A DNA stretch of 64,000 bases, from contig NC_052020.1 in assembly GCF_015832195.1 (NCBI RefSeq), positions 6,206,254 to 6,270,253 of the forward strand, written 5' to 3'. This stretch comes from Motacilla alba alba (Eukaryota; Chordata; Aves; Passeriformes; Motacillidae). Shown piece by piece: positions 10,516 through 23,970 of the stretch. Every line of letters begins with the position of its first letter. Position 1 is the first letter of the stretch. Position numbers and translations under genes: made by a program. Under the pieces are notes generated by a model. It did not search any database and had not been told where the DNA came from. It was given only the letters and a program-made list of their open reading frames with translations.

Positions 10516-12170
10516 TAGACATTGTGCTGATTCAACTGTTCCCCATCCCAAACTCATCCTGCTGCTTTGAACAGAGCTATTTTCACATTCATTTCTAATG
10601 TGCTTTCCTGAAGCAACCATTACAACATCAAATGAAGAAAAAGATGGAAGAAAAGTCCGGGCTCTCATTGATTTTGATTTAATGTGCTAGAAAGTCTCTC
10701 ATGATACATCCAATGCCTGAGCAGTGATTGGATTAGAATTGGAGAAAATTCTCGCAGCCAAATGCAACATTTCTAGATACTGAAATGGCATTTGTGAGGT
10801 AGCACTATCAGAAAAAAAAACCACACAAAAAGGAAAAAATCAGGGAAAATACATCAGGGTCTCTGCAGACAAAGTAATTCAATATGTTGTCCTCTCCATC
10901 TGCTTTATTACAGCAACAAGTAGCTGAGTAGGCAGAACTGTACTTTGCTGCTCTTATCCTATTGTATTTTATATTTTATTTATTTTGCTGCGATTTAAAG
11001 GTCTGAGTTAGTGGACACAAGTAGCTGCAATGCCAGTAACACTTCCTGCCTAAGTTTTATTCTTCTCAAACTTGAGCAGTGGGTGCAGTGGGTGCTCCAG
11101 ATTTCCAAACCATTAAATTATGCTGAATCTGTGCACAGCAGTGCCTTTCCCTCTGTCCTCTCATCACTTTCACAACATTGGTGCATATTTCTTACCACCA
11201 AGAGATTTACCTTATTTTTTCAAGCACAAAGGCTGCCAACCACCCTTCCTCCCACCTGCAGATGTCCTGGAAGACATGGCTGGAAATCTGTGGGGTCCTC
11301 CCAGGGCAAAGCTGGGAGCCGGACACCTGGGCAGTCATCAAAGCCTCCCTACTTGCAGTCAGATTCATTTCTCCCATTTCTGACTTGGTTTCAGGGAATC
11401 ATGCCTTTAATACGGAAGGAATTTAAAATATTCTAAATTCAAAAGGACTTCTACAGTGCTCAAAGAATTTCTACTTCCTAAAATATTCTTAGGCAGCTCT
11501 CAAAAAATATTACAAGAACATAAAGGAAGCACAAGCCGATGCTGCGCTAGAGCTCCTGCAGAGCTTGTGCTGTAATGGCTTTCCAGGATCCTGCAATAAA
11601 CACAAGCTGAAACACCAAGAAGCAAAGAGCAGATCATGTACAGCAAAATGCACTACAGAAATAAGGAATCTGGTATTTCACCCTAAGTTGGAACAAAAGA
11701 GTAATCTTTGATCTATTCACCCACCTGCCTTGATGATAAGCCTACTTTCTTTTTTTGAATTTTTTCCTGAACAAAAGTCCTGTTCCCCCAGTAAATCAAA
11801 TACTTTTGAGTCTGTTATAATTCAGAACATTTTTTGCCTATTTTTTTTGATTCACACCTCAAGTAAACAGGCTTGTTTTCATCATGAGTGCTAATAACAG
11901 TCCCCATTAACACAGCCTTTTAGAGACTAAATACAACTCTCTGCTGCCATTCAATATTATTTGTTCATTTTAAATAATTAATATAGCTTACCTAATATGT
12001 AACAACTTTAAAATGCTTTATTACTCTAAAGAGCTTTACAATGCACCTAGGAAAAAAAATCAGAGTTAAAAAAAAATATATATATAAAAATGTGATGCTC
12101 CTTTCAGTATGTATTTCTATTTAACCATTCCAATACTTCCAGCAAGACATTATTGATAATTACTCAGAAA
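10516..12170. other. non-coding stretch, nothing recognised
   Basis: No supported gene. A 141-codon plus-strand frame at 11011-11436 is compositionally ordinary, overlaps other frames of similar length, and shows no family signature. Confidence 0.5.
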
Positions 12171-12232
12171 TAATAATATTAATATTATTATTAATAATAA
12201 TAATAACAATAATAACAATAACAATAATAATA
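12171..12232. repeat. AAT/AAC trinucleotide microsatellite
   Basis: About 60 bp of AAT repeats with interspersed AAC units (taataataataacaataata type). Confidence 0.9.
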
Positions 12233-15200
12233 GCAAAAACAACTCAGGAAGCCAAATCATTTTTATATGATGATATGTGCCTATGCTGTGCTGAAAAGGT
12301 GGTTAAGAAATGATGTGTCTTGCTCACCATAACTGTTTCCATTAGATATTCAGTCACATCTGCAGGTATTTTATTTATTTACAGAAAATATCAGCACGTA
12401 GTGGCATTGCAGACAAAATGCAGGTACAGGAGAGTGAAATTAGATGGTTTTTGCAAAAGAGTCCTAAGGATGAAGAAAGGAAGGGTTATGCCAGCTTAAG
12501 AGAGCACCATTTGTTCAGTGCAGGGCTTCTTGACAATCTGTTTTTCATTTATTGATGGGTCTGCAGGGAAAAGTTCCCAAAAAACCTTTATGAGGCCTCA
12601 ACTCAAGTTAGCAAGGATTGGCAAACAAAGTAGCTGCCACATTCATCCTTAATTTCAGCAGCTCATCCTTACACACAGACTGGTTTTGGCCACCTGAGCT
12701 CTCCCCAGGCTTGGGACTGTTGTGTGAGGTGGTGCCTCGTTCCAGGAGGTGATGGGCAATCACAGGGGTCAAACATCCCCAGCCTGGAACACCTCTGAAA
12801 GCACCAGTCCTTCAGAGAACCTTGAATTCCTGATAGAATGCCCAGTTCTAATAGAAAAGCCTGTTCATGTTGCACCAACAATCAAATATTCTTGCAATTC
12901 ATTTTTTTCCCCCCACATTCAGAGTGGCTCTGCTGGAGTCCAGCTACTTCTGCCAGAGGGCACCAAAGAGGCTCCTCTTTTCTTTCTACCTTACAGAAAT
13001 AAATTTTAAAAAATTCCTCCTGGACCTTTACCTTCTCCCTGTTTAGCTCTCCAACTCCATGTGACTTTAACATCAGGTTATTTTCACAGCTCATACCAGA
13101 AACAAGGTTTAAATGCTTTTTACCCAACATTAAGGAAGCTTAACAGTTTGTGAACAAAAGGTTGAGCCATTTTTATGAGCCATAATTAATATTCTTGAAG
13201 ACTGCAAGTATTTGAGGCATAGGTATGCTGTAATATATCTGCTCCTGTCTGCTTCAAGTTAATAAAACTGAGGGAACCAGATGTCTTTGAGATTATTGCA
13301 GATTTTCACTGCCAGTAACAATTAAGCCACAGCAGGGAACTCATGGGGTAGGAGAAAACTGTAAAATTAAATTTCAAGTGCCTACAAACTAATCATACAT
13401 TTAAAGCATACTCCACCAATATAGGTTTGAAATCATCTTTCTGGCAGATTATTATTTTTTCAAAGAAAATACAGATATCTGATGAAGAGAGCTTTAATTA
13501 AAGTCTTGGCAAGGCACCGAGGCTTAGTCCTTCAAAAGAGTATTCTTTAAAAGCTCGGTCTCAGGCCAAAAATGTCACCACAGAAGGAAAAGAGACAAGC
13601 ATACAAAGCTCTTAACATTTTAGGGAGAATCTGAGAGCATATGGGCAAAACTGGGGGGATTTTTCAAAAGCCCAAATTAAAAAGGTGCTGTTTATGAGAG
13701 AGAAGCAGTCAGCAGTTCTCATGTTCAGAGACCACTCAAAAACTCTACCTTTAGAGTAGTCCTTGCTTTGAAAAATTTAATGCAAACAAAGATTCAGCAA
13801 TCTAATAACAGAGCGTTCTTGTCTTCCAGGAAAAAAACAGCAGGCACTTTCCACCCGGCCGGGCTCTGCTCTGCTCACAGCCCCAGGGTGGAGCTAAAAG
13901 CAGCGCTGTCTGTGGTGCTGAACTGATTTTCCCAAAAGCTCTGGGTCCCTGTCTCCAGTGGTGAAACTTAACTTACCTTCTTCACGTGTCCCAACAGAAA
14001 AATGTCGTCCTCAGACAATGTTGTCTCTCATGTCAGATGCTGGGAATTTGTTAAGAGAGAGATTTCTTCTGTAGTATGGCCTTTCATCAACAGAATTATG
14101 CTGCCTGTTAGCATTACAGAAAAAAAAAAAAGTCATATGGAGAATCACAACAGCCTTCTACAGATCCAACATTTTAAGGATCACAAAGCCATACAGCACT
14201 TCCATCAGAAATCTCTGGGAATTCTTTTTAGAAAAGAGACAATTAAGTTAATTTTGTCATAGTCTATGGGTACAGGAATTGGAATAACAGTATTTTACTT
14301 TAATGTTCCATTTTAGATGACATTCTTAAAGGGAAAATTGTCTTTGGAACAAATCTGAAATTAATTTAAAATAAAAGTTTACCAAATAAGCTTTGTTGGT
14401 ATTCCTGAAAGAATTGCTAAACTGCCCAAAAGAAATCTCCCAATGACCACTATCACCAAATATATATAGGACAAATATTACTTGAATTAAAAGCCAGTAC
14501 CTCAATACAGACCAGCACAGTCCTTCCCAAATGTTCTTCGGCCCATTCCCCTGTTCCTGCCTTCATAACACATTGATTAACATAGTGGCTACATTAACAT
14601 TTCTGATTAAAGCAAAAACTTTTGGACAGCTTCAAACAAACAAGGCTTTACCTGAGCAACAGGATTTGTTGCAGTGACAATAATTGCTGCTGCCATTTAA
14701 ATTAATCAGGCTCAGCTGGTGCTTTCTATTAAACTGTTACAAACTAAAGTATTTTTCCCATTTAACTTTTTGCTCTTAAGGCACAGTCCAATTTCTTTCT
14801 TAGGGAGATCTTTTAAGGAAATGGGATTCATGCATTGAAACTGCATGACTTATAAATCCATCTGCAATTTTTCCTTGAATGCAATGAAGATGTAAAAATC
14901 CCCAGGTATTGGAAGTGTTTATAAACTCCATAACATGTTCAGGGAAGAGATGCCTTTGCAGTCCCCAGTGATGGCAGGGAAGGCTACAGAATGAACTTGC
15001 TCTCCAAGAACAAAAACATGAGTTTAGTTTTCAGACATAAATTCTACCTATTAAGAAGTAAATTGTGTTTTTAAACTTCCTGACCCTAAAATATTTCATC
15101 ACCAGATGAGGGCTTAGGGAACATCACATGTTTTACCACTCAGAGAGCAACTGAAATACAGCCTTCATTAATAATTCCAGGTATTTCCTGGAAGCAGCTA

Positions 15201-15744
15201 TCCAAAAGCATTCTGGCTGACTACCTGAGCAGCACTCATGACTTCAGTTCAGCTCTCAGATTGCAGATTTTTGTCCTCAATTAAATGGGAAACATCAACA
15301 ATTTCCTTTCAAAGCTGCAGGGTGCAAAGGTGACCCAAATAAACTCTCAGTTTTGTCGTGCTCTCCAGATCAAAATTGTATATGGACCACCAAGAACTGC
15401 ATCCACCATGTGCTTTCTGGACAACCAGAGGACTTTTGCCTCCTGACCTCCTTATCCACCCCAATCCATGAGCACTTTCAGCTCATGTTTCAGTGCTATT
15501 TCATAGGAAGGTTCACCCCTGCACCTTTGCAAATAGCCCAAGCCAAAACTTCAACAGGAGAGCAGCACTGACATTTGATGCAATTTCATCACAAGGAAGA
15601 AAATAGATGTTTAGTTGAATCAGGCATCCAGGGACCTACCCAGGTCCAAATCATCACTGGAATGAAAATGACAGTGCAGCTCATAAACACCCTGATGCAC
15701 TCTTCACCAAAGAGTTTCTTTATTATTTTTTTTAAAGAATGTAA
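12233..15744. other. non-coding stretch, nothing recognised
   Basis: No supported gene, RNA or transposon. A good splice-donor-like motif (GAAG|GTAAGT) occurs on the minus strand near 13970-13980, but no convincing coding frame ends at it. Confidence 0.5.
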
Positions 15745-16332
15745 CTGAAATGTGAAGCTTTAACTTCTTTTTTGCCAGAGTCAGGATTAAATGTGTGAGA
15801 GGGTATTTCTTGTTGGGACTCAGATGTTTATTAGTTCTTATCTATGTTACAGTCTGATGAATCATGAGTTCTACAGCACTTCACTCTAATAAACTAAAAA
15901 TGGAGCCCCATCTCTCTCTCTCTACAAGGCCTTTTAATGATAAATTGTCCAATTAAAAAATGACACCTAAATTATTTTTACTTTTAACCCAATAACCAAC
16001 CACCTTTGCCCACAATGAGGACTTTTTATCCAATCATACAACACCACCCAAACCCATGGAGAAGAAGGTGAAGCAGAAGGACCAGCCCCTGCCCTAAAAC
16101 CTCCATCTTGCTCTCTATATATTACTATGTTCTAAACCCTTAAACTCTAAGTTTTCCACCCTGTGATATTACACCCTTCTATTCAAACTCCACACCCACA
16201 ATCCCAGTTCTGTCATTCCATTTTGGAAGCCTTCTCCACAGCCTCAGGTCAAATGCAGTGTTCTCTTGGGGGTCAGTGCCTGTCAGCACAGAAAGTCTAA
16301 AATTCTCAGTAACCAGGGTTCCAACACTGAAA
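15745..16332 (-). mobile_element. solo ERV LTR with perfect 6-bp target duplication
   Basis: The LTR proper is 15751-16326 (576 bp). On the minus strand it starts TGTTGGAACCC and ends GCTTCACA. The hexamer CTGAAA directly precedes it (15745-15750) and directly follows it (16327-16332), as expected for a 6-bp target-site duplication left by an ERVK-type integrase. No retroviral genes lie between or beside, so it is a solo LTR formed by LTR-LTR recombination. It is the less altered homologue of the LTR at 6815-7650. Confidence 0.85.
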
Positions 16333-18064
16333 GAGTAATTTTTCTTCAAATTTATCTTTGAGTAGGGTTAACAAATTCTGTCACAGACTGTACAAATAAA
16401 AATCCCTCCAGTTTGCCCTCAAAAGCCAGAGGAAGAAATATGTGTTCTCATATGTGCACACAATATCAACACAAACATAAAATGGGAAAATGAAGACAAA
16501 AACCATCAGAACTGATAAAGCAGCTCTTTAAATTTGCTTCAATTGCAGCACGTGCTAATTCATGGATGCTTACTAGAGGAGAAGCCCAGTTCACATTGGC
16601 CTCTCAGGATTCAGATCTCTGAGCCCAAACATGAAGCTGCTGGTTGTAACCCTTACTATCAAATCTCCTCTGCTGCATGCTGCAGCCATACCTCAAAGAA
16701 GGCAGCAAAGTGACATCCAGCATGGTCATTTTTCCCCCAGAAAGTGCTGTCCCAAGCCAAAATGCCTTTGGAAATGGAATTTAACATCCGTATTGGGATT
16801 TTCAAAGTGTTTTTTTCATTACAAGCAGTAAGGAACAGACTTCAGAGTAAACAGCTCTAGCTGTGAGCATAATGGGGCCTTAAGAATCTTTTTATAACAT
16901 TCCCATATAGTGTCTTATAGTGTAATAGAGACTAAAATTGTATGAACCCTTAGCTTCAGGAACCTCTACCCTAATGCAAATCTGCCTCCTAGAGCTATCA
17001 GTATCAATATTCAAGTTATTAATAATGTTCACAAACTTCTGCTGACTTCTGATTGCCCAGGAACACTCAGGATGGCAGCTCTGCATCCACAGGTTTGGGA
17101 TAAGGCATATTCAGCCTCAAATAATCAAATATTCCTGTACCACAAACTTCACCCCAGGGTAAAGCTGCCCACAAAAACTTAGATTTTGTTCTTAAGTAGC
17201 CTAGCACAGAAATAGAGGAAGTCTGAGGCATTAACTTCAAACACTTAAGAGCTTTGCCCATGCGCGCAGCAGTTCTAGATGGTAACCAATATTTAGTTAA
17301 TAAATAAAACTTGGGGGTCATCTATAAAAAGACTAAAAATGACAGAGTGCAAATAAATATATTTAAATGGTTAAAGTTTCTTATGAATTGATTACACTCA
17401 AAGAAATAAAATTTGTTTTTTTTTATTTAATTAAAAACATATTTGTGCAGCAGCGGCAAAGAGTCAATGGCTTAATACAGAAAAAAAAATGAAAGTCCAA
17501 TATATCTGAAGCCAGGAACATTCACTGCAGGGTTGTTCAGAATACAAATAAAAAAATGTATTCCTAGCAGCATTCCTTTAAGCCTAGACACTGTATTTCA
17601 CTCACTCTCTCTCTCAGAATTAACCTGAGAAAACATTAGTGGTTTTGTAATCCTCCATGGTTTCTTTATGTACCAATCTATTTCTTGCTATTGGCAGTGT
17701 GTGAGGCCAATAATGCATGTTCAAAGGAACAAAAGCTATATTTAGAAGCCAAAAGGAACAAACTGACAAGGGGAAAAGCTGCAGCTACAACAGAACTCAC
17801 AAGAACATATGCAATGTGGAACAACAGAGGTCATCCTTGCTGGAGTGAATGGCAGACAGGGGAGCATGAAGCAGAGCTTACAAGGAATGAGACTGATGCC
17901 TTCAGTTTTAACTTTCGTATTTTCCAGATTTTGTACTGCTTTGTATGTAACTCTGAACTTCATACAAAGTTCAGAGTTAACAATTTCTCTTCACAGTCTA
18001 GTTAGACAGAACAATCCTTTTCCAGCCCCAGAACCAAGGACACCATTGCAGCTTCAGGCCCAAA
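16333..18064. other. non-coding stretch with one perfect hairpin
   Basis: No supported gene. The only notable structure is the inverted repeat at 17948-17979, listed separately. A 106-codon frame at 17685-18005 has no family signature. Confidence 0.5.
17948..17979. repeat. 13-bp perfect inverted repeat, 6-nt loop
   Basis: TAACTCTGAACTT at 17948-17960 is the exact reverse complement of 17967-17979, separated by 6 nt. A second, overlapping inverted repeat (TTGTATG 17941-17947 with CATACAA 17961-17967) gives an alternative pairing. No transcript or factor site is known to me. Confidence 0.85.
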
Positions 18065-18340
18065 AAGTATAAAGAATAACGAGTTGAGGAGAGCAAATTG
18101 AGAGGATAGGATTTCATCACCTGGAGATGTAATTGGACAATTAACCCTAATATGGAAATGGACCAAAACTCACAAAAGTGTGAAAACTCATCCCCTGTCA
18201 TCCATCTTGGGTCCATCTTGGGTGTAGCCCCAGCCAGGCTCTTGAGCTGCCCCAGGTGCACCCTTTGAAGGCCTTTTAATAAATCCCTACTTTATTCTTT
18301 AACTCTGTCTGGTCTCTGTTCTCAAGTCATCAAGACCACT
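18065..18340 (+). mobile_element. ERV LTR 3' portion (R-U5)
   Basis: Contains 'gatgtaattggacaattaaccctaatatgg'-type LTR sequence, then 'ccatcttgggtgtag', 'gccttttaataaatccctactttattc' (with an AATAAA polyadenylation signal) and 'ttaactctgtctggtctctgttct'. This ordering is familiar from passerine ERV LTR ends and indicates plus-strand orientation. The 5' boundary is uncertain and the 3' end lies near 18340. A small tandem duplication (tccatcttggg twice) occurs at about 18202-18222. Confidence 0.7.
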
Positions 18341-21300
18341 AGCTCCAGAGAATATGCAGACAGAGCTGCAAGATAGCCATTTTTCAAAGTTTTATGCACA
18401 TCACAGGATTTTTTAAAAATTAATTCCCTTATTTTAAGCTAGTCCCTACAGCTCATTTTGATGCCTAACAGTACCACCTTTCTTTAGCTTTCTTTTCCCA
18501 GTTTTCAGGTGATTTCTTTAAACATCCTTCATTTGATTTAATTTGATTTCTGCTTTATATTCTCTTCATTTTCATACTAATAACACATCTCTGAATTTAC
18601 TCTTCCCCCAGATGCCTACATTATCTCTTTTATCATGGAATTTATCTTTTCATCCTTGAATCTACTGATTTTCTCTCTAGTCTAATTCCTTTTTGCTTTC
18701 TGTGATGCAGCCTGACCCTTTTATCAGCTATTCCATCACTTTTCTATCATTCTCCTCTCTCTAAAATGACTCCTGAGAGATTGCAGACCTGAAACAGAGA
18801 TCCCCCTGAAGATCATCAGTGTCTGAAGAAGAGAGATTACAGTTTTTGACATCAAAAAACACCCTGTTTCAAGGCTCTTCCCTCCTACAGAGATTACAAA
18901 AATTTCACAGCACCATGAGAGCACTCTGCCATTGCACCTGATATTCTTTTGGGGGATGTGAGGACTTGAAAACTCCTCTGTGGGTTGAAAACCCAAGTAG
19001 CTAAATGCTGAGAGGTGACTCATTAGCTTCTCCCAGGACACAGGAGAATCACGGGAGGCTGGAAGAATAAGGAAGGACTAAAAGAAGGAATGTTTGTCTG
19101 CCATGCTCAAAAGCCAGGCTGCAGGGACACGGGGAAGGCTGCCAGTCAAATGGGCATGAAGAATGTTGTAAATAACCTGAGAATGGAATTGCAGTGTGCA
19201 GCCATGTGAAATGTGTTTCCAGCTGCAACAGAGCCAAAATTCAATAACAAGCCTCAGAAGTGTCTTTAAAGCAAGCATATTTTTGAGATTACAGTGAGTT
19301 ATGGCTTTAACCAAAGTACAAAGAGAAGCTTTTTTGATGACTTAAGGTACATATTAAATTATAAATTTTTGGATGTCAATGAATATTTTCAGAAAATACC
19401 TTCAATATCAATCAAAGCAGTGCTGCCATTCTGAAGAGATGTTATTTCTCAGCACTTGGAACAAAATCACTCTTAATCCTTGCCATAACTTCCACAACTC
19501 GGCTGTTAATCACTGTGTTGTGACATATATCTCTCTATATGAAAGGCTGAAGTGTTGAAAGAAAACAAAATAAAAATCACAGTTAAATGCATAGCTGAGC
19601 AGGGATTTGCTTTGAAATATCCCCCCTTGAGGTCTAAACACAACTGCACTTGTCAATTAGATTTTTTTCTCTTATTTCATGGCATATAATGGCTAAGAAT
19701 CCAATCCTTTCAGTTTCTCATCTGGCTGTTCACTGTAAAATCTTTTAAAATGTCCTCCATAGTAAACTAGGGGTACTAAGATACCACTTGCTACAGGACC
19801 CAAAATACCATTTGGCTATTTTCAACTTCAAACAGAGCAAAGCAGATCCACCTCGGGCACTGCAAACTCTTTCCAAAGACTTAGGAACCATTGTTAGGTT
19901 TTATAAAACCAGGAAAGCTAAAAACAAAGTGAAATGTTCATCCTGCCACTACACCCAAATGTTCTGGGGAGAAGGAGGCACTCCCAGTGTGCCCCAAGGC
20001 CAGAGCTTGCCAAGGAGCCTGCTCACCTCCCGCCAAACAAAAGAAGGCCTTACAAATATAATCTTGGCCTTGTTTTACACCATGGAGTCTGGCACATCAG
20101 ACAGAAAAAAGAGAATTCCTCAGAGAGGTTCACTGCCACTTAGAACTCCACAGTCTGAAACATCACTCACTCCACCCCACAAGCCACTGAAGGAGCGTAG
20201 ATTTTAATGATGCTCTCACACACAGATCTACTTCTTCACAAAATTAAACAGTCTTACAATAAAGGCCCCATTAAAACTGCTTTCTCTGATCCACTTTTGA
20301 AGATAAACAGTTGCTATTAATTCCTTTATTCTATAAACATCATCCTAAATTTCTTCATAATTCGAAGACTGACCCAGACCTTTCAGGCTACACCACAATG
20401 GAATTAGGGAAACAATCCACAGCACATTATGTGTGTGTGTGTGTGTCAACATCAAAGTTGTCACTGTTAAATACTCCTGACATTACACTGCTGGTAATAA
20501 AAATATTAATTATTAAACGAGAAAATGCATGGATTTAATACCATATGGTAAATATTTACTTTAAATAAATGTTTTAGTATCGAGAGTTTCAGAAAAGGAA
20601 AGCATGTAATGCCAATCTGACATAATGAGGAGTATTTTAGCATATGGAATTAACATCTTACTGGGAAAAAAAGCATTATTGCAGGACTTTTTCCAGTAAT
20701 TTCTGTCCCCAGGATCCATGCTATGATTCTGGTTTTGTCTCTCAGGCTGCAGTGTGCTTTTAAATATCCTGTGAATTGAAAGAAAAGCTTTTACTGAATA
20801 TTCTTTGAAATAGATTAAAGCAATTCATGTTAGAAGACAATTTTTGATCCATGGATAATTACCCACAGTACTCCCAAGGGGTTGAGTCTCATATACAAAC
20901 AAAAAAATGACATTTGTTTACTAATAATGGTTAAGAGCATACATTGATTTTTGGGTTGATTAACTGACTGGCAAACTGTTGGTTTAGACAACAGAGTCCC
21001 ATCATGTGGAGAAAAACATTCTACATACTGCAGTTATTTTCCCACAACAATTCCTTCCAGGTGAGCAATTACAACCCTTTAAGTTCCATCCATAAGTTTA
21101 TTAGGATTAAGAAAAATTACCTTGTAATGTCTTGACAGAATTTCCCCACTGTGCAAACAATCTTGGCACACTTGCAGCTGAACATCATTTCTAACGTGGA
21201 CTTCTGCATTTCCACCTGTTTTGCAGCTAAACCAAGGAAAGTGGTTATTTATCTAAAAAGCTTCCTTGAAGTTTCATGAACAAGTGGAAAATCGTGTTAC

Positions 21301-23850
21301 ATTTTTTTCTCTTCGCACTCAAACTCCTTAAGGCATTGTGTTTTGAAGAGGCTTTTAACCTTCAGTTGGGGTTCATTGTTACTGCTGCTCACTGGATTTT
21401 TCAATTCTCTCAAAATATTCTATTTACTGCGTGCATTATTGCACCCTCTAAACACACAGGGCACGGTCCTGACCCAGTGATCAGATACAGCAGAGCTGAA
21501 AGGGCTGCAAAATCTCCCTGTAAAGCTGCCTAATCACTGCACCACCAACTGAGATTGTGATAAAGATCCCCTGCGAGCTGTAGGAAGAGGATCTGTGGCT
21601 ACTGCAAAGGCTGAAGCTTCTCCAGACAGCAACCAAGTGACAAGAGGAAGAAGTTACACCAGGTGCTGCAAGGTCAACAGCACCAGATGAAAGAGAGGAG
21701 GAGAAAATATAACCTCAAAGTTAAATCATTGCATTATCTCCTACAATGCCACCTTAATGTCCATGCACACGGTTTGAGAAGCAGTTTCTGGTTATGGATC
21801 CCCCCAGGTGTTCATTGTTCCACTGCCAGGTGCTTCCTGCCAGGTGAGTGCAAACTCCAGCACTGGGAGGAGGCTTCCCAGCTGTGCAAGCAACACAGCT
21901 CAAGGCAGAGCTCCCTCCTGGAGGAATGTCTCCAAATGTACCATTGGGGTGGGCATAACTGGTGGCTTATAGCAGAAGTCATTTCAGCTGCAGCACTTAA
22001 AAATTGCACACAAAAAGAAAAATCAAAAATCTGCCACCATCTATCTTCTGGAGCAAATATGAAACTGGAAGAATTAAGGGTAGGGATACAGAAATCAACT
22101 TTGTCTGGGATTTAAGGCAGACAGGGCACCCAGGGAAGGATCTGGCTGAGGTGGAGGAGGAGGAGCCATTTAACTAAGAACAGGGCAAGTAGTTGTAGCG
22201 CGGAGAAATATGAGCTGTGGCACAAACACAGGGCTCCCCCAGGCCCAGCTCCATGAAGCAAGCACACTTATGGTCCTTTTCACCTCTAAACCACCTCCTA
22301 AAGCAACAGTTCTGCTGAGGAAGAGGCACATTCAGCTGTTGTTTATAGTGCAATGCATAGGGATTTCACATCCAGCAAAAAGTCATTATACAACAATAAA
22401 CTTAATGCACAAATGCTTTCTGTCTTTTTCTACAATGGCTGCACATACATTCTATTTCCATCAGGCATCTGAACAACCTTTACAAAAAGCTGCACACCCC
22501 ACATGTCACTCAGGGGGAATCTATGCAATCAGCATTTCACCAGGACCAATTTCTTTCTTCTTTTTGGAACAATGTCATATAACAATTAGACCTCTCATTC
22601 TTGGAGAGACAGAGAGCTGTTCCCAAAGACAGAAGCTGCTTCCCAAAGTTAATACCTGAATGGTTTTCCTTGGCAGAAGTGACACGAAACAACTAACCAT
22701 TAAAACCTAAGTTATTTTACCTGTATTCTTTCTTGCCTACAGCGCTAAACTACTTATCCAGTACAAAACCATGGTGCAGCTTAGAATATTTTTTCCTACT
22801 TTTGAATACCAACCTCCCAAAGAGAGAAGCATAACTTAACAACAGCCTAAAAGCATGGTCTTTTTAAGATCATAAATACAGAAAGGAGCGTTTGCTACCC
22901 TTGGGGGTGTCAAGAGATTTCAAATGTAGGGTATTTTTTTTTCCACTTCATCTGAAGTATTTTATAGCATTACCTGTTTTCACAGCGTCTCTTGAAGATA
23001 TTCAAGTTTCAGCATGCTTTGCAACGGCCAAGTCTCAGCTTAGCAGAGGATTACCTGTTCTCCTCTCTGTTGGTTATTTCTCCTCCTCCCACCAAGGACT
23101 GTTATTTGCCGCGCTGTGCAAACATTATTGAAAACTTTGCTGCACTGCAGCCCCAACTCTGGAAACCATGACCAGACATTCCTCCTGGAGGATTCCCCAA
23201 GGACTGGGCATGGCAGCCTCACTGCCAGAGCCAGCAGGATGAGGCACTGGGTGAAGGCAGAGGCTCTGCTGCCCAGCACGGGGAGGAGCGAGCGGCACAG
23301 CTCATTCCCAAGCAGTGCCCTGGCACCCCAGAGCAGCTCAGTGAGGGACTGGCTGGCACAGCACAGCTGCTCATGACAGCCCTCCCAGACTCATCTGACA
23401 CAGAAATTAAAACTGTGCTGTGCAGACTAATGCAGAAAGCCATATGCCTCTTTCTATCCCCAAACAAAGGACATGATCATTTTGAAAAAGCCCTTTTCCA
23501 AGCCTGCCTGGCTGCTGGATGAACAATCATTCATGAGTAACTTCTGGAGGCTCACAGGTAGTGCAAAAGCATTAGAGAGAGCTGCAGAGTTCTGCATGAA
23601 GCCCATAATTAAGCAAGCTAATGATCTGAGATGATGATCCATGGCAGAACTGGTTTGAGTTTATTTTGAACTCACTTTAGAATTCTCAAAGAAATGTTTT
23701 GCATTAGTGGATAAAAGGCCCTGGTAAGTCATTTGTGCTTGCTGATAGATGGTAAATGCCTCTCAGAAAGCATATAAGAAGTCCCTGAAATGCTACAGAT
23801 TATTACAGCCAGCATTTCCTCCAGTTAACATATCCAACCAACAGCAGAAA
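18341..23850. other. non-coding stretch, nothing firmly recognised
   Basis: No gene could be supported. A 16-bp TG microsatellite lies at 20431-20446. Two weak coding-like patches (21121-21215 minus, and about 21780-21980 plus) were examined and rejected. Frames of about 140-150 codons at 19788, 21663 and 22210 have no consistent family signature. Confidence 0.5.
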
Positions 23851-23970
23851 TCAAAGAATAATTTTAAGGTTGAAAGGCACCATTTGGGCTTTATCTGATC
23901 AAATCCCTTATTTTTAAGCAAACAAAAGTCTGCAAATCAGGACCCTGGAGCAGTATTTTCAGTCCAACCA
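23851..23970 (-). mobile_element. highly degraded CR1-like fragment
   Basis: The plus-strand string 'aaagaataattttaaggttgaaaggcacc...tctgatcaaatccc' follows the reverse complement of the CR1 3' end (agaat-ggtttaggttggaagggacc...gatcatctagtcc). Divergence is high and both ends are vague. Confidence 0.35.

Noticed and set aside
21121..21215. Minus-strand 95-nt splice-flanked open frame with clustered cysteines
   Set aside because: An open frame of 31 codons is expected often by chance, no family was recognised and no partner exons were found.
21780..21980. Patch resembling a C-type lectin domain (HWEEASQLCKQHSS...LLEECLQ)
   Set aside because: Only the WEEA..C spacing fits. The surrounding cysteines, WIGL motif and exon borders are absent, so chance is likelier.
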